This document shows, piece after piece, positions 56,094 to 64,000 of a stretch of 64,000 nt of DNA. Origin of the DNA: Alcanivoracaceae bacterium (GTDB taxonomy: Bacteria > Pseudomonadota > Gammaproteobacteria > Pseudomonadales > Alcanivoracaceae); the NCBI GenBank assembly GCA_029213045.1, contig JARGPN010000006.1, forward strand, positions 356,123 to 420,122, given 5' to 3'. A program made the translations under genes and the position numbers. The notes under the pieces were generated by a model. The model saw only the letters and a program-made list of their open reading frames with translations, was not told the origin of the DNA and did not search any database. Position 1 is the stretch's first letter. Each line of letters begins with the position of its first letter.

Positions 56094-56360
56094 TCGTTTT
56101 CGTACTCAGTATCAAAACCATTCAATCTACTTGCGCTACACAGAGGCCGACTGAAATGCCTAGGGTCATGCACATAAATCAAAGCACATTTTACGTTACT
56201 TCATGTAGGAGAATGACTGTCTGAACGTGCCCTAACGTGACGCTTCGAATAGGCAGCATGATAGTTTGCATCATGGAAATATAATCAATTTGCCGTGATC
56301 GCTGGCGTAGCAGCGTCACTCAAGACACAATGACCGCCAGAAGAGTGTTCGGTGGAGTGT

Positions 56361-57200
56361 ATGTCAGAGCAAGAAAAAGAACAGTCGTTGCGTCTGCGTT
56401 GGCGCCATATTGTTTTCGGCACCGACACGCCGTCGGGCCGCCTGTTTGACCAAGCACTTATCGTGGCCATCATCGCCAGTGTCGCCGCCGTCATGTTCGA
56501 CAGCGTGCAAAGCTACCACCAAAAATATGGCGAGACCCTCTACATATTAGAGTGGGTATTCACAGTGATATTTACTACTGAATACCTCGTGCGCCTTTGG
56601 ATCAGCGATCGCCCTGGACGCTATGCCTTTAGCTTCTACGGTGTTGTCGATTTGTTATCCGTGCTTCCCACGTATTTAAGCCTACTCATCCCCGGGGCTA
56701 ACTTTCTGCTCACCATCCGAATCCTGCGCGTCTTACGCATATTCAGGGTTATGAAGCTGCTCACCTTTATGAGTGAGGCGCAATTTCTTGCCTCCGCATT
56801 GATGCGCGCGCGTCGCAAAGTGGTCGTATTTCTGTTTACCGTGGTGATCGTGATGGTCAGCTTTGGTAGCTTGATGTACGTCATCGAGGGGCCGCAGAAC
56901 GGCTTCACCAGCATTCCTAGCAGCATTTACTGGGCCATCGTCACGGTGACCACGGTTGGCTACGGCGATATCTCGCCGCACACCCCACTGGGCCAGTTTA
57001 TCGCGTCGCTCGCAATGATTACCGGCTATGCCATTATCGCGGTACCCACCGGTATCGTTACCGCTGAGATTACCTCCGCCATGCACAGAGACCGCTATAG
57101 CCGAGAATGCGCCAACTGCCACCTGCACGAACATGATGCAGACGCGCGCTACTGCAAACGCTGCGGAGAAGGCCTTGGCAAGCTAGAAAGCGACACTTAA
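56361..57200 (+). CDS. Voltage-gated potassium channel-like protein with C-terminal zinc ribbon
   Basis: 279 residues from ATG 56361 (GGAGTG before it); an in-frame GTG three codons earlier lies in that ribosome site. Six hydrophobic segments, an Arg-rich S4-like helix (FLLTIRILRVLRIFRVMKLL), and the K+ selectivity filter TTVGYGD between S5 and S6. The cytoplasmic tail ends in a zinc ribbon with paired Cys: CANCHLHEHDADARYCKRCG. The ribbon is not standard in Kch or KvAP and may sense metal, redox state or a partner. It is a single gene. Confidence 0.93.
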   Translation: MSEQEKEQSLRLRWRHIVFGTDTPSGRLFDQALIVAIIASVAAVMFDSVQSYHQKYGETLYILEWVFTVIFTTEYLVRLWISDRPGRYAFSFYGVVDLLSVLPTYLSLLIPGANFLLTIRILRVLRIFRVMKLLTFMSEAQFLASALMRARRKVVVFLFTVVIVMVSFGSLMYVIEGPQNGFTSIPSSIYWAIVTVTTVGYGDISPHTPLGQFIASLAMITGYAIIAVPTGIVTAEITSAMHRDRYSRECANCHLHEHDADARYCKRCGEGLGKLESDT

Positions 57201-57317
57201 CGATAAAAGGCGCCTTTCCCGGATGACGTCAACGTGCCGTTCACGCAGCCCTGTGATATAACGTCATTACATTTGATACATCTAAAATTAACGCACAGAT
57301 GTTTGAGATAAACTGAT

Positions 57318-58046
57318 ATGTCACACCCTATCATCGAAGCACGCCGCCAGTTTTTACAACAAGCCATGGGCTCCGCCATCGCGGTCACTGCGGGCGGCGC
57401 ATCTATGCTCCCCGCACTTGTTCATGCACTGGGCAAAATCCCAGAACAACTGATTCCTGGAAAGTCGATTTACGACATGCGCGGCACCGTCTTCGTTGAC
57501 GGCAAGCTTGCCTCCTCAGATACCTACATCAGCGCCAACTCGTTGGTAGAAACCGGCAGCAGTAGCTATGTGGTATTCGTTATCGGCTTCGACGCTCACA
57601 TTCTGCGCGAGAACAGCCGTGTAAAATTCGCAGGCAAAGATAATCTCGAAGAAAGTTTGCGCCTCGCCACAGGCAAATTGTTATCGGTGTTTGGTGCTCG
57701 CACTGGCGGCGCCACACATACCGTCCAAACCACCACGGCGACGATTGGTATTCGTGGAACGGGTCTTTATATTGAATCCGAAGAAGACGTGAGCTATGCC
57801 TGCACTTGCTACGGCAAGGTAGAGATCGCCTCCACCGACGATCCGCAAAGCAAAGAAACCATTGTATCTGTGCACCATGACGCCCCGCGTTACATCACCA
57901 AAGATGGCAAGGCCGGAGGCAAAATCACCTCTGCGCCAATGAAGAACCACACCGACGAAGAGCTTATGCTGATCGAACAAATTGTGGGCCGCACACCGGA
58001 TTTCACCTCACTGAAGTCCTACTCAGCGCCACGTAAAGGCTACTGA
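57318..58046 (+). CDS. FecR-like Tat-exported protein paired with CHASE2 cyclase
   Basis: 242 residues. Start ATG 57318; residues 9-20 (ARRQFLQQAMGS) are a twin-arginine-like export signal. The body has FecR-domain beta repeats: SIYDMRGTVFVDGKLASSD, VKFAGKDNLEES, and GIRGTGLYIESEED, which occur in proteins genetically linked to CHASE2 cyclases and phosphatases. It may present a periplasmic signal to the CHASE2 domain. It ends 22 bases before the cyclase gene and they form one operon. Confidence 0.87.
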   Translation: MSHPIIEARRQFLQQAMGSAIAVTAGGASMLPALVHALGKIPEQLIPGKSIYDMRGTVFVDGKLASSDTYISANSLVETGSSSYVVFVIGFDAHILRENSRVKFAGKDNLEESLRLATGKLLSVFGARTGGATHTVQTTTATIGIRGTGLYIESEEDVSYACTCYGKVEIASTDDPQSKETIVSVHHDAPRYITKDGKAGGKITSAPMKNHTDEELMLIEQIVGRTPDFTSLKSYSAPRKGY

Positions 58047-58068
58047 CGCACAGCTCCAAGGATCGGGA

Positions 58069-60273
58069 ATGCCATCAGGAAAATTACTTCGTCGCGGAAT
58101 GGTCGCACTCGTATGTGCGGCCTTTCTTGCACATAGCGTACATTTAATTCGCTTAGCATTTATCGACTCACTGGAAAATGCTGCCTACGATGTTCGGCTT
58201 CGACTTACCGCTCCCGGCGGTATTGATGATCGCGTCATCATTGCCGACATCGACGAAAAAAGCCTCGCCGAAATTGGTCACTGGCCGTGGAACCGAGGCG
58301 TGCTCGCGGACCTGATGAATTCGCTGTTTGACCACTACAACGTTAAAACAGTTGGCTTTGACGTTGTGTTTGCCGAACCAGATACCGATCAAGGCGTTTC
58401 CGCCATGCGCGAACTTGCCAGCGGCAGCCTGAAAAATAACAGCAGCTATCAGCGCGCGTGGAAAAAGATCGAAAAAGAACTCGACTACGATAAGCAATTC
58501 TCAGACAGTTTTGTCGGCCATAAAGTCGTGACTGGCTTCGTGTTTGATCAAGCTGACCCAGAAACGCTGAACGATCTACCTGAGCCCGTCGGCGAACTTC
58601 CGGAAAACTTGCACGGTGTTTTGCCTCTCGCACAACCACCTGGCTACACAGGCAACTTAAAAGTATTACAAGACACTGCGTGGAGCGGCGGTTTTTTCGA
58701 CAACCCTACCCTCGACAGCGACGGTGTTTTCCGCCGCGTGCCGGTGATCCAAGAATTCAACGGCAAACTTTACAACTCGTTAGCCTTCGGTCTTTTGCGC
58801 GCCGCATTGGACGATCCGCCAATTGATTTGATCATGGATAACTCCGGCTCATATCCTTTTATTGATGCAATTAAAGTGGGCGACGATGAAATTCCACTGG
58901 CACCGCTAGCGGCCGTGCTTGTGCCCTATCGAGGCAAAAGCTACAGCTTTCCATATTTTTCCGTCAGCGACATTATCGAAAAACGCATTGATAAATCCGA
59001 GCTAGAAGGTCGTATTGTTCTGCTCGGCACGTCTGCGCCCGGCTTAAAAGATCAACGAACCACGCCCTTTGAAAGTAGCTATCCGGGTGTTGAGGTACAT
59101 GCCAACTTGGTTGCCGGCATGCTCGACGGCAACATCAAGCGACAGCCCGGCTGGGTCATTGCTGTCGAGTTTTTCATGCTGCTGCTTATTAGCATCACGC
59201 TTGGCATTCTCAATAACCGCCTCGAACCCATGCGCAGTCTTATTATCACTGTCGCCGTCGTGGCTGCACTGTTGATATTCAATATGTGGGCATGGAATAA
59301 AAATCTCGTCCTGCCAATTGTTTCTCCCCTGCTGCTCACCATTATTATTTTTATTATTCAAAGTCTCTGGGGATTTTTTGCCGAAGCGCGCAACAAGCGG
59401 CAACTGGCCACACTGTTCGGCCAATATATTCCGCCTGAACTTGTAGAAGAAATGGCAGAAACGCCGAACAAAATTGACATCAGCGGCGAGAGCCGTGAGC
59501 TGACCGTATTGTTTTCTGACGTTCGCGGTTTCACCACTATTTCAGAAGGGCTCGACCCTCACGAACTCACCACACTGATGAACGAAATGCTCACGCCAAT
59601 GACCCATGTCATTCATGAGCACCGTGGCACCATCGACAAATATATGGGCGACGCCATTATGGCATTCTGGGGAGCGCCGCTTGCTGATCAGCAGCACGCG
59701 CGTCACGCCCTCGACGCGGCCATGGACATGATTAAAGCGCTGCCGAAAATTAACGAGCGCTTCAGCGAACGCGGTTGGCCGGAAATTAATATTGGCGTTG
59801 GCTTAAACACCGGCAACATGAGCGTTGGCAACATGGGCTCCGAATTCCGCATGGCCTATACCGTTATGGGCGATGCCGTAAACCTTGGCTCACGACTAGA
59901 AAGCCTGACCAAACAATACGGTGTGAATATCATTGTCAGCGAATTTACCCGCGCCGCCGTGCCCGAATACGCGTACCGCGAACTTGATCGCGTGCGGGTA
60001 AAAGGCAAGGAAGAGCCCGTGGCGATTTATCAGCCCATTGGCCCCGCCAATGAGTTAGAAGCTGGCACACTGACCCGCCTTGAGCGTTTCCATGAGGCGT
60101 TAGAGCTGTATCGCAACCAGAAATGGGATGAAGCGGAGCATGAAATCAACCAAATCAGCCGCGAAAGCGATCGCTATAAAATTTACAACATCTACCTAGA
60201 GCGTATCGCCACCTTCCGTGCCAATCCGCCTGGCGAGAATTGGGACGGCGTTTTCACCCATACCAGCAAGTAG
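58069..60273 (+). CDS. CHASE2-domain class III adenylate cyclase
   Basis: 734 residues, AAGGATCGGGA before ATG 58069. N-terminal membrane helix, then an extracytoplasmic CHASE2 domain (about 30-350, with PWNRGVLADLMNSLFDHYNV), three membrane helices (about 355-440), and a class III cyclase catalytic domain (about 475-655). The catalytic part has FSDVRGFTTISEGLD with metal Asp, KYMGDAIMAFWGAPL with the second metal Asp, and NLGSRLESLTKQYG. Product is presumably cAMP. A C-terminal helical tail of about 45 residues may be regulatory. Tied to the FecR-like gene just upstream. Confidence 0.95.
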   Translation: MPSGKLLRRGMVALVCAAFLAHSVHLIRLAFIDSLENAAYDVRLRLTAPGGIDDRVIIADIDEKSLAEIGHWPWNRGVLADLMNSLFDHYNVKTVGFDVVFAEPDTDQGVSAMRELASGSLKNNSSYQRAWKKIEKELDYDKQFSDSFVGHKVVTGFVFDQADPETLNDLPEPVGELPENLHGVLPLAQPPGYTGNLKVLQDTAWSGGFFDNPTLDSDGVFRRVPVIQEFNGKLYNSLAFGLLRAALDDPPIDLIMDNSGSYPFIDAIKVGDDEIPLAPLAAVLVPYRGKSYSFPYFSVSDIIEKRIDKSELEGRIVLLGTSAPGLKDQRTTPFESSYPGVEVHANLVAGMLDGNIKRQPGWVIAVEFFMLLLISITLGILNNRLEPMRSLIITVAVVAALLIFNMWAWNKNLVLPIVSPLLLTIIIFIIQSLWGFFAEARNKRQLATLFGQYIPPELVEEMAETPNKIDISGESRELTVLFSDVRGFTTISEGLDPHELTTLMNEMLTPMTHVIHEHRGTIDKYMGDAIMAFWGAPLADQQHARHALDAAMDMIKALPKINERFSERGWPEINIGVGLNTGNMSVGNMGSEFRMAYTVMGDAVNLGSRLESLTKQYGVNIIVSEFTRAAVPEYAYRELDRVRVKGKEEPVAIYQPIGPANELEAGTLTRLERFHEALELYRNQKWDEAEHEINQISRESDRYKIYNIYLERIATFRANPPGENWDGVFTHTSK

Positions 60274-60329
60274 TTTGCGGCACATTTAGAGGCCCTAATT
60301 CTGGCTACTGAGTGCCCTTCACGCGACGA

Positions 60330-60354
60330 CACAGGTACACTAGCGGTACCTGTG
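60330..60354. promoter_or_regulatory. Palindrome CACAGGTAC...GTACCTGTG upstream of the DUF4124-like gene
   Basis: Nine-base arms (60330-60338 and 60346-60354) around ACTAGCG lie 18 bases before ATG 60372. It could be an operator or a 5' mRNA hairpin that hinders the start; no evidence decides. Confidence 0.4.
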
Positions 60355-60371
60355 AAATTCGACCTTTATCC

Positions 60372-60899
60372 ATGAACAATACACATCGCCGACATCACTC
60401 GCCTCAGGAACGCTTCCATGCTCGCATTGTGCTTGCGAGCGTGCTCTCGTTCATCACGCTGGTAGCCGTGTTCCCAGCAGAAAGTCACGCAGGGGCCGTC
60501 TATCGCTGCGGCAACACCTTCAGCGAGTCCCCATGCGGGGAAGATGCGGTGAAGCACGAGATATTCGGCGAAGACTCTGAGTCGCTGAAAGGCTTGGATG
60601 ACAAAGCCGCCGACACTTGCCTCACGGGCATCATGCGCGCCGGCCTGCTGGGTAACCCTGAAAACCCACGCGTCGTGCCAACCTCACGGCGCAAATCTGA
60701 AATTGTCGACTTTAAAGGCAGCAAGCTGATGGGCACACGCATTCAGGTGGCCATCAGCGAGATGAACCCCAACACTGGTGTGTACATTGCAGGGAAACAA
60801 TATCAGTGTGTTCTAACACCTGATCTTGAACGTGTATTAAAAACCGAAGCCGCACATACCAGCAACACAGCCGCTGAAGCTTCAGCAGAAAAACCTTAA
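60372..60899 (+). CDS. Exported protein, DUF4124-like
   Basis: 175 residues from ATG 60372; the open frame starts earlier at 60312 but only ATG 60372 gives the basic, hydrophobic signal peptide (residues 18-40, ending SHAGAVY). The first mature residues VYRCGNTFSESPCGEDA resemble the DUF4124 pattern Y(R/K)C..G...(F/Y)S..PC. The rest contains SRRKSEIVDFKGSKLMGTRI and an Ala-rich tail. Role unknown. It stands between the cyclase and helicase genes, on the same strand. Confidence 0.75.
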   Translation: MNNTHRRHHSPQERFHARIVLASVLSFITLVAVFPAESHAGAVYRCGNTFSESPCGEDAVKHEIFGEDSESLKGLDDKAADTCLTGIMRAGLLGNPENPRVVPTSRRKSEIVDFKGSKLMGTRIQVAISEMNPNTGVYIAGKQYQCVLTPDLERVLKTEAAHTSNTAAEASAEKP

Positions 60900-60949
60900 G
60901 TGCGCGCAGCGCATTCCGGCAACGACGAATACTCAACGGAAAACAATCT

Positions 60950-62281
60950 GTGATCAGTGACATTACGTTTTATCCAGGTCTTCAAAAAGCAATTGATGAT
61001 TTAGGCCTAGAAAAACCAACACCTGTACAAGCTGCGGCAATTCCCCCCGCACTTGAAGGAAAGGATTTACTCGTCTGCGCACAAACCGGCAGCGGCAAAA
61101 CATTTGCCTTTCTGATTCCCATCGTACAAAGGTTATCTACCACTGAAATCGAAAATGACTCTGGTACGTTGGCGTTAATTTTAACGCCAACAAGAGAATT
61201 AGCCCGGCAAGTTTTTAAACAAACAGAAGCACTCATTGGCAGCACGCCATTGCATGCGGTGCTTCTGACCGGCGGCGATGATTTTAAATACCAGCGTTCT
61301 TTGCTGAGGAAAAATCCTGAGTTCGTCATTGCCACGCCCGGCCGTCTGGTCGAGCTTCTCGACAAAGGCCTAGTAGACTTAAAGAAACTAAAAGCCTTAG
61401 TGCTAGACGAAGCCGACCGCATGCTGGACATGGGCTTTAGCGAAGATATGTTGCGTATCTCAAGCGAATGCGGCACCGACAGACAAACGCTAATGTTTTC
61501 CGCGACCCTCGGTCACGCCGGTCTAGATCACCTCGGTAGCTCATTGCTCAAAGAGCCTCAGACTATCGACCTCACCCCGTTACAAGCTGACAGTCAGGAC
61601 ATCGAGCATAGAATTTTATTGGCGGATGACCGTAGCCATAAAGAAAAGTTGCTCGCCTGGGTGCTTAACAATGTGCCCTTTTTCCGCGCCATGGTATTTA
61701 CCAACACCCGTGACAATGCAGACAGGCTCGGCGGTTTAATTCGTTATCACAAACACAATGCCGGCGTTCTGCATGGCGAAAAAGAGCATAGCATTCGCAA
61801 AAATCTGATGGAGCAATTTAGCCACGGAAAAATGCGCGTGCTAGTTGCCAGCGATGTCGCGGCACGCGGCCTCGACATTAAAGACGTCGACCTAGTCATC
61901 AATTTCGACATGCCACGTCGTGGCGACGATTACACCCACCGCGTTGGCCGCACCGGTAGAGCGGGCAACAAAGGCATCGCGATTTCCTTAATCAGTCCAC
62001 AAGAGTGGGACTTGATGATCAGCATCCAGCGCTATTTGAAACTGGCTATGGACCGCATGCATGTTAAAGAATTAGCCGGTACGTTTAACGGCCCCAAAAA
62101 AGTGAAGTCTTCTGGTAAAAGCGTTGGCAGCAAAAAGAAAAAGCAGACGAAAAAGGCCGCTGCCAAACCCGCAGCCAAGAAGAAACCGGCAAAGCGTAAA
62201 AGCCCAGCGAGCAGCAATGCCCCTTTACTCACCGGTAACGAGACACTTAAACGCAAGAAAGACGGCCTCAAGCCTGACTAG
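60950..62281 (+). CDS. DEAD-box ATP-dependent RNA helicase
   Basis: 443 residues from GTG 60950 (ACGGA upstream). Motifs I AQTGSGKT, Ia PTRELARQ, II DEAD (LVLDEADRMLDMGF), III SAT, V DVAARGLD and VI HRVGRTGRAG are complete. The Q-motif region FYPGLQKAIDDLGLEKPTPV is present. Residues about 385-443 are a Lys/Ala-rich tail (SKKKKQTKKAAAKPAAKKKP) for RNA binding. RhlE/SrmB-like; cold adaptation or ribosome assembly are possible roles. A strong hairpin follows. Confidence 0.96.
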   Translation: MISDITFYPGLQKAIDDLGLEKPTPVQAAAIPPALEGKDLLVCAQTGSGKTFAFLIPIVQRLSTTEIENDSGTLALILTPTRELARQVFKQTEALIGSTPLHAVLLTGGDDFKYQRSLLRKNPEFVIATPGRLVELLDKGLVDLKKLKALVLDEADRMLDMGFSEDMLRISSECGTDRQTLMFSATLGHAGLDHLGSSLLKEPQTIDLTPLQADSQDIEHRILLADDRSHKEKLLAWVLNNVPFFRAMVFTNTRDNADRLGGLIRYHKHNAGVLHGEKEHSIRKNLMEQFSHGKMRVLVASDVAARGLDIKDVDLVINFDMPRRGDDYTHRVGRTGRAGNKGIAISLISPQEWDLMISIQRYLKLAMDRMHVKELAGTFNGPKKVKSSGKSVGSKKKKQTKKAAAKPAAKKKPAKRKSPASSNAPLLTGNETLKRKKDGLKPD

Positions 62282-62300
62282 GCCGGCCCTCATCAATCCA

Positions 62301-62338
62301 GCCGGATAAGCCATCAGTGCTCTGATCGCTTATCCGGC
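62301..62338. other. Long imperfect hairpin downstream of the helicase gene
   Basis: GCCGGATAAGC (62301-62311) and ATCAG (62313-62317) pair with CTGAT (62322-62326) and GCTTATCCGGC (62328-62338), with one C/C mismatch and loop TGCT: 16 bp in total. No U-run follows, so it looks like a transcript-stabilising end or a factor-dependent terminator aid. The remaining bases to 62505 hold nothing else I can support. Confidence 0.5.
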
Positions 62339-62505
62339 CCCCCTGATACCCAGCGCAAGATATCAATACCCCAGACCAGCAAATTATCGACGCCTGAGCT
62401 TTTAGCGACGCAAAGAACGCGGTACCTTTGACGGGTAGGCTGGAAACACTGAATTTGCATCTTTAATAAACGCCGCACGCTAGGCGGTAGCAGGGATTAA
62501 ACGCC

Positions 62506-62817
62506 ATGGAACAGCACAGCAGTAATGAAGTCGATGCTCTTCGCGCTGAGCTAGAAAAAATGCGCGAAGAGATGTCTAAACTCACCGCCTCTGACGCCCA
62601 ATCAACGCGAGATTTCGCCAAAGAAATTCAGGCCGAACTGCGTAACACTCTGAATAGCGCGCGCGACAAAGGTCAGGATTTTCTCGATCAAGCCAAAGAA
62701 GGCGGCGACAAAGCCATTGGCAAGCTAGAAAAACAAATTGAAGAGCGCCCGTTACTCACTTTATTGATCGTATTTATCGCCGGGTTGCTGCTAGCAAAGC
62801 TGTTTGAGCGCCGCTGA
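62506..62817 (+). CDS. YqjD/ElaB-like membrane-anchored protein (DUF883-like)
   Basis: 103 residues. A long charged amphipathic helix (residues 5-75, DALRAELEKMREEMSKLTAS) is followed by one C-terminal membrane helix (LLTLLIVFIAGLLLAKLF) and ERR. This is the architecture of YqjD, ElaB and YgaM, which anchor ribosomes to the inner membrane in stationary phase. The stop overlaps nothing but lies one base before the next ATG (62819), so the two are one operon. Confidence 0.87.
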   Translation: MEQHSSNEVDALRAELEKMREEMSKLTASDAQSTRDFAKEIQAELRNTLNSARDKGQDFLDQAKEGGDKAIGKLEKQIEERPLLTLLIVFIAGLLLAKLFERR

Positions 62818-62818
62818 T

Positions 62819-63250
62819 ATGTCAGAAATGAAAACTATACTTGCCCGAGTCATTGTGCAGTTCGCACTGATAGTCTTGGCGCTAGTATTGGCGGGAACAC
62901 TGACAGCTATCGGACTGGTTTGGCTAATGCACGGTCTTACCGCGTTTCTTGCTCAACACCTTAGCGAGCACTGGAGCGCAATACTCGTCGGCCTGCTGTG
63001 CCTTTCCCCGTTTCTTATTTTGCTCGTGATCCTTTATCGCCTACGACGCCATACCCGCGACCTAGACACCGGCGAGCAACGCGGCGGCTTACGGCAACTT
63101 GTCCGTGAGAACCCTTGGGAAACGGTGTCAGCCGCCTTTATATTCGGACTCACTTACAAAAATGATCCGCAAATGAGCCGAATGCTGCTGAATGAAAGCC
63201 TAGCAGCGCTAAGCAACACGAAGAAGTCGGACAACAACGAAAGCGCCTAA
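62819..63250 (+). CDS. YqjE-like holin-superfamily membrane protein
   Basis: 143 residues from ATG 62819, one base after the previous stop. Two hydrophobic segments near residues 12-32 and 45-70, then an Arg-rich cytoplasmic tail (LYRLRRHTRDLDTGEQRGGL) with PWETVSAAFIFGL. It matches YqjE/holin-X-like proteins that accompany YqjD. No lytic function is implied. An upstream in-frame TTG at 62804 overlaps the yqjD-like gene and is not used. Confidence 0.85.
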   Translation: MSEMKTILARVIVQFALIVLALVLAGTLTAIGLVWLMHGLTAFLAQHLSEHWSAILVGLLCLSPFLILLVILYRLRRHTRDLDTGEQRGGLRQLVRENPWETVSAAFIFGLTYKNDPQMSRMLLNESLAALSNTKKSDNNESA

Positions 63251-63277
63251 CCACTATGCCGCTTCAGAACGTTCCCG

Positions 63278-63865
63278 TTACAGCGCGTCAAACCGTAATA
63301 GCTCAACAGCCCACTCGGGAATATCTTCCGCCTTGTCGATAATAGTTCCCGCGCGCAAAACTGCCACTTTGCGAAACGGGCATAACGCACTGGAGTTATC
63401 CAACACACGCACCTGATCACATAAAGGAATAATTGTTCGGATGTGGTTCAAGGTGCGTGGAATACGGCTTTCCACTTTATCTTCCGGTACCGCATGACCA
63501 CCCTGCTCCACTCGCTGAGCAACACGCGCGTTGTTTAGCGCCGGGCTATCTAAATGAATAAATACCAAGATAATTTCGTAGCCCAACGCCTTGGCCTGAG
63601 CCACGAAATCAATTTTTGAGGGATGAGAAAAGACGGTTTCAAAACAAAAACTTTTTCCGTCAAGCAACAAACGTCGCCTTAGCTCTTCTGCTAAGCGAGC
63701 CGCATGATAGCTATGCACTTCTGGTGCGTCGGGAAACAGTTCCTTCGCGATTAAATCAGCATTAACAAATGGCACGCCCTGCGGCTGTAAAAAAAGCCGA
63801 TGAAACGTGCTTTTACCTGCCCCGTTTCCACCGGCCAATAGCCACAGCTGTTTACTCATCGCCAT
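63278..63865 (-). CDS. Zeta-toxin-like P-loop ATPase/kinase
   Basis: 195 residues. The P-loop GGNGAGKST near residue 11 and the downstream FVNADLIAKELFP, FCFETVFSHPSK resemble zeta toxins that phosphorylate UDP-sugar precursors, and related gluconate-kinase-like folds. The start overlaps the stop of the gene upstream (TAATG), a coupling typical of antitoxin-toxin pairs. An ATG two codons later (63859) is also possible. Toxicity is not shown; many such proteins are harmless. Confidence 0.75.
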   Translation of the reverse strand: MAMSKQLWLLAGGNGAGKSTFHRLFLQPQGVPFVNADLIAKELFPDAPEVHSYHAARLAEELRRRLLLDGKSFCFETVFSHPSKIDFVAQAKALGYEIILVFIHLDSPALNNARVAQRVEQGGHAVPEDKVESRIPRTLNHIRTIIPLCDQVRVLDNSSALCPFRKVAVLRAGTIIDKAEDIPEWAVELLRFDAL

Positions 63866-64000
63866 TACTTATCTAGAGGCGTAAACACACCGTTCTTAAA
63901 TTGACCTGTAACAACGTCACCATTGGCGGCCACGCGCTCCAACATACCAGCATGGATGGCGGATGCTTGATAACGCACCTTGCTCTCCGTTACTTGCGAG
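63865..64000 (-). CDS. Gene upstream of the zeta-like gene, cut at the right edge
   Basis: The minus-strand frame is open from the right edge to TAA at 63865-63867, giving at least 44 residues that end in NGVFTPLDK. It is coupled to the zeta-like gene by TAATG. Composition (RYQASAIHAGMLERV, then ANGDVVTGQFKNG) looks coding. By position it could be the antitoxin; no motif supports that. Confidence 0.6.
   Translation of the reverse strand, partial: SQVTESKVRYQASAIHAGMLERVAANGDVVTGQFKNGVFTPLDK

Noticed and set aside
60330-60354. Palindrome as LexA or Fur site
   Set aside because: CACAGGTAC arms do not match either consensus.
62301-62338. Hairpin as a standard rho-independent terminator
   Set aside because: It is followed by CCCCCTG, not a U-run.
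1-64000. CRISPR arrays, insertion sequences, rRNA and tRNA genes
   Set aside because: No direct-repeat arrays, transposase motifs or tRNA cloverleaf pattern were recognised on either strand.

Overview
The window reads as chromosomal DNA of a gammaproteobacterium of roughly 50 percent G+C. It has LexA-box controlled imuA-imuB-dnaE2 translesion genes, a Pseudomonas-type lipase with its dedicated foldase, divergent etfBA and ETF-ubiquinone oxidoreductase genes with a PsrA-like operator, and a palindrome resembling Pseudomonas REP elements. Genus cannot be fixed from the sequence. No rRNA, tRNA, insertion sequence, prophage or CRISPR array was recognised. Genes are dense, 56 are called, and both edges cut a gene.

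Layout. 1-4.0 kb: end of a polyester-hydrolase-like lipoprotein, a glycine-zipper protein, an AraC-type regulator, a small Cys-rich protein and an unknown protein with a possibly structured leader. 4.4-12.3 kb: YgiQ radical SAM protein, acyltransferase, sterol desaturase-like hydroxylase, DODA-type dioxygenase, lipoprotein and coiled-coil exported protein. 12.4-19.1 kb: a compact MalT-like regulator divergent from a large RoxA-like dihaem lipoprotein, a MAPEG protein and a GAF-GGDEF-EAL protein. 19.3-27.8 kb: SOS mutasome locus in two LexA-controlled units, interrupted by an opposed membrane-protein operon (GDYXXLXY plus DUF2157). 27.8-31 kb: AraC regulator, lipase and lipase foldase.

31-41 kb: atypical HAD hydrolase, secreted protein, GST, an orphan periplasmic binding protein operon with a divergent TetR regulator, then a four-gene iron-associated cluster (imelysin, dihaem oxidoreductase, second imelysin, DUF1513) behind a Fur-box candidate. 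41-46 kb: a more A+T-rich stretch with an FN3/beta-helix lipoprotein, a sulfotransferase and a PhzF-like protein. 46-50 kb: electron-transfer-flavoprotein genes linking acyl-CoA oxidation to the quinone pool. 50-57 kb: GNAT-nitrilase fusion, CobB sirtuin, DAHP synthase, REP-like element, membrane peroxiredoxin, HSL-type esterase and a potassium channel with a zinc-ribbon tail. 57-64 kb: FecR-like protein with CHASE2 adenylate cyclase, DEAD-box helicase, a YqjD/YqjE-like membrane pair, and a zeta-toxin-like ATPase coupled to a gene that runs off the right edge.

Several themes recur: lipid and polyester turnover (lipase/foldase, esterases, acyltransferase, ETF system), haem-protein oxidation, and stress or second-messenger control. 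The most unusual items are an uncharacterised small gene translationally coupled between imuA and imuB, the leader with alternative pairings before the unknown gene at 3.4-4.0 kb, the RoxA-like protein beside a reduced MalT-type regulator, and the sulfotransferase/beta-helix pair. No complete new system could be demonstrated from sequence alone.
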